A stretch of DNA of 5,819 nt from the NCBI GenBank assembly GCA_020053155.1, contig JAGVNS010000135.1, forward strand, positions 1 to 5,819. The letters are read 5' to 3'. The translations under genes were made by a program, and so were the position numbers. Origin of the DNA: Nitrososphaerota archaeon (GTDB lineage Archaea; Iainarchaeota; Iainarchaeia; Iainarchaeales; VGJJ01). This document shows, in pieces, positions 4,761-5,819 of this stretch; position 1 is the stretch's first letter; each line of letters starts with the position of its first letter. The notes under the pieces were generated by a model. The model had not been told where the DNA came from. It saw nothing but the letters and a program-made list of their open reading frames with translations, and did not search any database.

Positions 4761-5387
4761 CTACGTTTTGGTTTTGGACTTCATTGCAAATGCAAATGCT
4801 TCCGCAGTCATACAGGACCATACAATGGTATGATAGACTGGGTCTTTCATCCTGTGTGGAAATAAAGGATCACGCTCGAACCTATCTTTGAGACGTACAA
4901 TCGCTTTGAGTATATTATACCAATTATCTGAATTTATTTTATTTGATAACTGGTGTAATTTCTTCGCAATAGGTTCTAAATTAGCTTTTACGTTGGCATA
5001 ATCTCCGCTAAGAATAGCATTGTTATATGCAACTGCCAATGTTTGTTGAATCTGAGGCCTTAAAATTTTTGGAATACTCGCCTCTACCACAGCAGAATCA
5101 ATAATGAAAAAGGTCATCCCTCTTCGTTGCTGTTCAAAGTTCTCTTTTTCAGATGCATCGCGATGGTTCCCGCGATTCGAGTAAGGGTATTTTTCAGCAA
5201 GGCGCTTAGCACATTCTAAAACCGCTTCTTTAGATATTCGAGTGTCTACAATTGAATGCATTGGTTTTTTTGCCGATAAATTTCCTCGCGCTGACTTATA
5301 CTGTTGTCGCTCGTTTTTGGAAATGCCGCCCGGAAAAGAACGAGGTTTTTGTCCACCCAGCAAAGTCCTAACTCGTTTGGGAATCAT
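4761..5387 (-). CDS. Unknown alpha-helical protein, AT-rich gene
   Basis: I do not recognise this 208-residue protein. The first 45 residues are basic, polar and Gly/Ser-rich, probably disordered. A helical segment (about 51-66, EAVLECAKRLAEKY) is followed by a charged, Asn/Arg-rich stretch (70-90). Residues 91-208 are predicted to be mostly helix, with a hydrophobic strand-like FFIIDSAVVEAS at 93-104 and a conserved-looking C-terminal part (DPLFPHRMKDPVYHTIVW, about 173-190). It has no signal peptide or clear membrane helix. The gene is markedly AT-rich in its middle: bases 4921-4980 hold 15 G+C of 60, against 30 of 60 in 4561-4620 of the neighbouring gene. It begins 21 bases after the stomatin stop with a weak GGAAGG ribosome site about 11 bases upstream, so co-transcription is likely. 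The composition may indicate acquisition from elsewhere. Confidence 0.75.
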   Translation of the reverse strand: MIPKRVRTLLGGQKPRSFPGGISKNERQQYKSARGNLSAKKPMHSIVDTRISKEAVLECAKRLAEKYPYSNRGNHRDASEKENFEQQRRGMTFFIIDSAVVEASIPKILRPQIQQTLAVAYNNAILSGDYANVKANLEPIAKKLHQLSNKINSDNWYNILKAIVRLKDRFERDPLFPHRMKDPVYHTIVWSCMTAEAFAFAMKSKTKT

Positions 5388-5408
5388 GAACGCGTTTACC
5401 TTCCTTTT

Positions 5409-5819
5409 TTACTTCTTTTTCCCTTTCACTTCTTTTTCGTTTCCTTTGTCGGTTTTCTGCATGAACCCATGAATCATGGGAGCGTATTGCTCGAACACGT
5501 CCTCCAAATCCTTCTTGGAATGCGCTTTCTTGGTCTTTTCGGAGAGGGATTGAATCAAACTCGTGAGTTCGAGCGGAAAAATGAACTTGGTACTGGCTCC
5601 CTGACCCAATACTTCCAGCGCTTTGATGTAAAAATACGCAAGGGATTTGTCGTCCAGCTTCTCCGCGGCTTGGCGGATGGAATCAATCTCCGCTTGCATT
5701 CCCAATGCACGCTGGATTTGAGCCAATTTCCCCTGCTCCGCGGCCGCACGCTTGGAAAACGCCTCTTCAACCTCCTTTGGAACGTCCAAACTCTGGATTT
5801 CCACACTTTCAACGGATAC
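5409..5819 (-). CDS. Stomatin/slipin-type SPFH (band 7) protein, C-terminal part (cut by right edge)
   Basis: The frame is open to the window edge, so this is the last 136 residues of a longer protein. It begins in the final strand of the SPFH domain (VESVEIQSLDVP), followed by an Ala/Glu/Gln-rich coiled-coil-like helix (about 15-55, KRAAAEQGKLAQIQRALG), as in stomatins and HflK/C. The segment YFYIKALEVLGQGASTKFIFPLEL at 63-84 matches the stomatin/slipin C-terminal region, where a similar IFPL motif occurs. The end is highly charged (Lys/Glu-rich). Such proteins form large membrane-anchored oligomers and are often paired with NfeD-type partners; the downstream gene here is not an NfeD protein. 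A GTG at 5802-5804 should not be taken as the start because the homology continues upstream of it. Confidence 0.85.
   Translation of the reverse strand, partial: VSVESVEIQSLDVPKEVEEAFSKRAAAEQGKLAQIQRALGMQAEIDSIRQAAEKLDDKSLAYFYIKALEVLGQGASTKFIFPLELTSLIQSLSEKTKKAHSKKDLEDVFEQYAPMIHGFMQKTDKGNEKEVKGKKK

Noticed and set aside
5242..5472. Plus-strand open frame spanning the stomatin/unknown gene junction
   Set aside because: Its Phe/Ser-rich end is simply the complement of Lys/Glu codons in the stomatin tail; no family resemblance or start signal.
1..5819. CRISPR array, tRNA, rRNA, insertion sequence or defence cassette
   Set aside because: I found no regularly spaced direct repeats, no cloverleaf-like sequence in the gaps, no transposase-like protein and no terminal inverted repeats. 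All intergenic gaps are under 100 bases.

Overview
The window reads as a piece of an archaeal chromosome. It carries four genes of archaeal or archaeal/eukaryotic type: a PCNA sliding clamp, RNA polymerase subunit L (Rpo11), the exosome cap protein Csl4, and a signal peptidase I with a catalytic histidine instead of the bacterial lysine. Several genes are preceded by TATA-like boxes about 25-30 bases before the start codon, as in archaea that make leaderless mRNAs. The SpoIIM-like membrane protein with a start of the type MVLE, compact spacing and several unplaceable genes suggest an uncultured DPANN-type archaeon (Diapherotrites/Micrarchaeota-like). That lineage guess is inference; the archaeal assignment is firm.

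Layout, left to right. At the left edge a partial plus-strand gene ends at 181. It meets a minus-strand HAD phosphatase tail to tail with no intergenic base. The phosphatase follows pcna by 2 bases. Further right, all on the minus strand, lie signal peptidase I, a small Pro/Arg-rich protein of unknown function, rpoL and csl4. csl4 and rpoL form a tight pair 6 bases apart, with a clear Shine-Dalgarno sequence for rpoL. The unknown gene and the signal peptidase each appear to have their own TATA box. csl4 is divergent from a plus-strand SpoIIM-family membrane protein, and one AT-rich box lies between them. The right end holds the C-terminal part of a stomatin/SPFH protein, cut by the window edge, followed 21 bases later by an AT-rich 208-residue protein of unknown function.

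Functionally this is mostly core machinery: transcription (RpoL), RNA decay (Csl4), replication clamp (PCNA), protein export (signal peptidase) and membrane proteins (SpoIIM-like, stomatin-like). The csl4/rpoL/pcna grouping recalls an archaeal information-processing neighbourhood, here interrupted by other genes. I see no CRISPR array, transposon, tRNA, rRNA or recognisable defence system. The points most worth a second look are the absence of a zinc ribbon in Csl4, the compositionally distinct unknown gene next to the stomatin gene, the small Pro/Arg-rich gene with its own promoter, the enlarged signal peptidase and the shared box in the csl4/SpoIIM divergent promoter.
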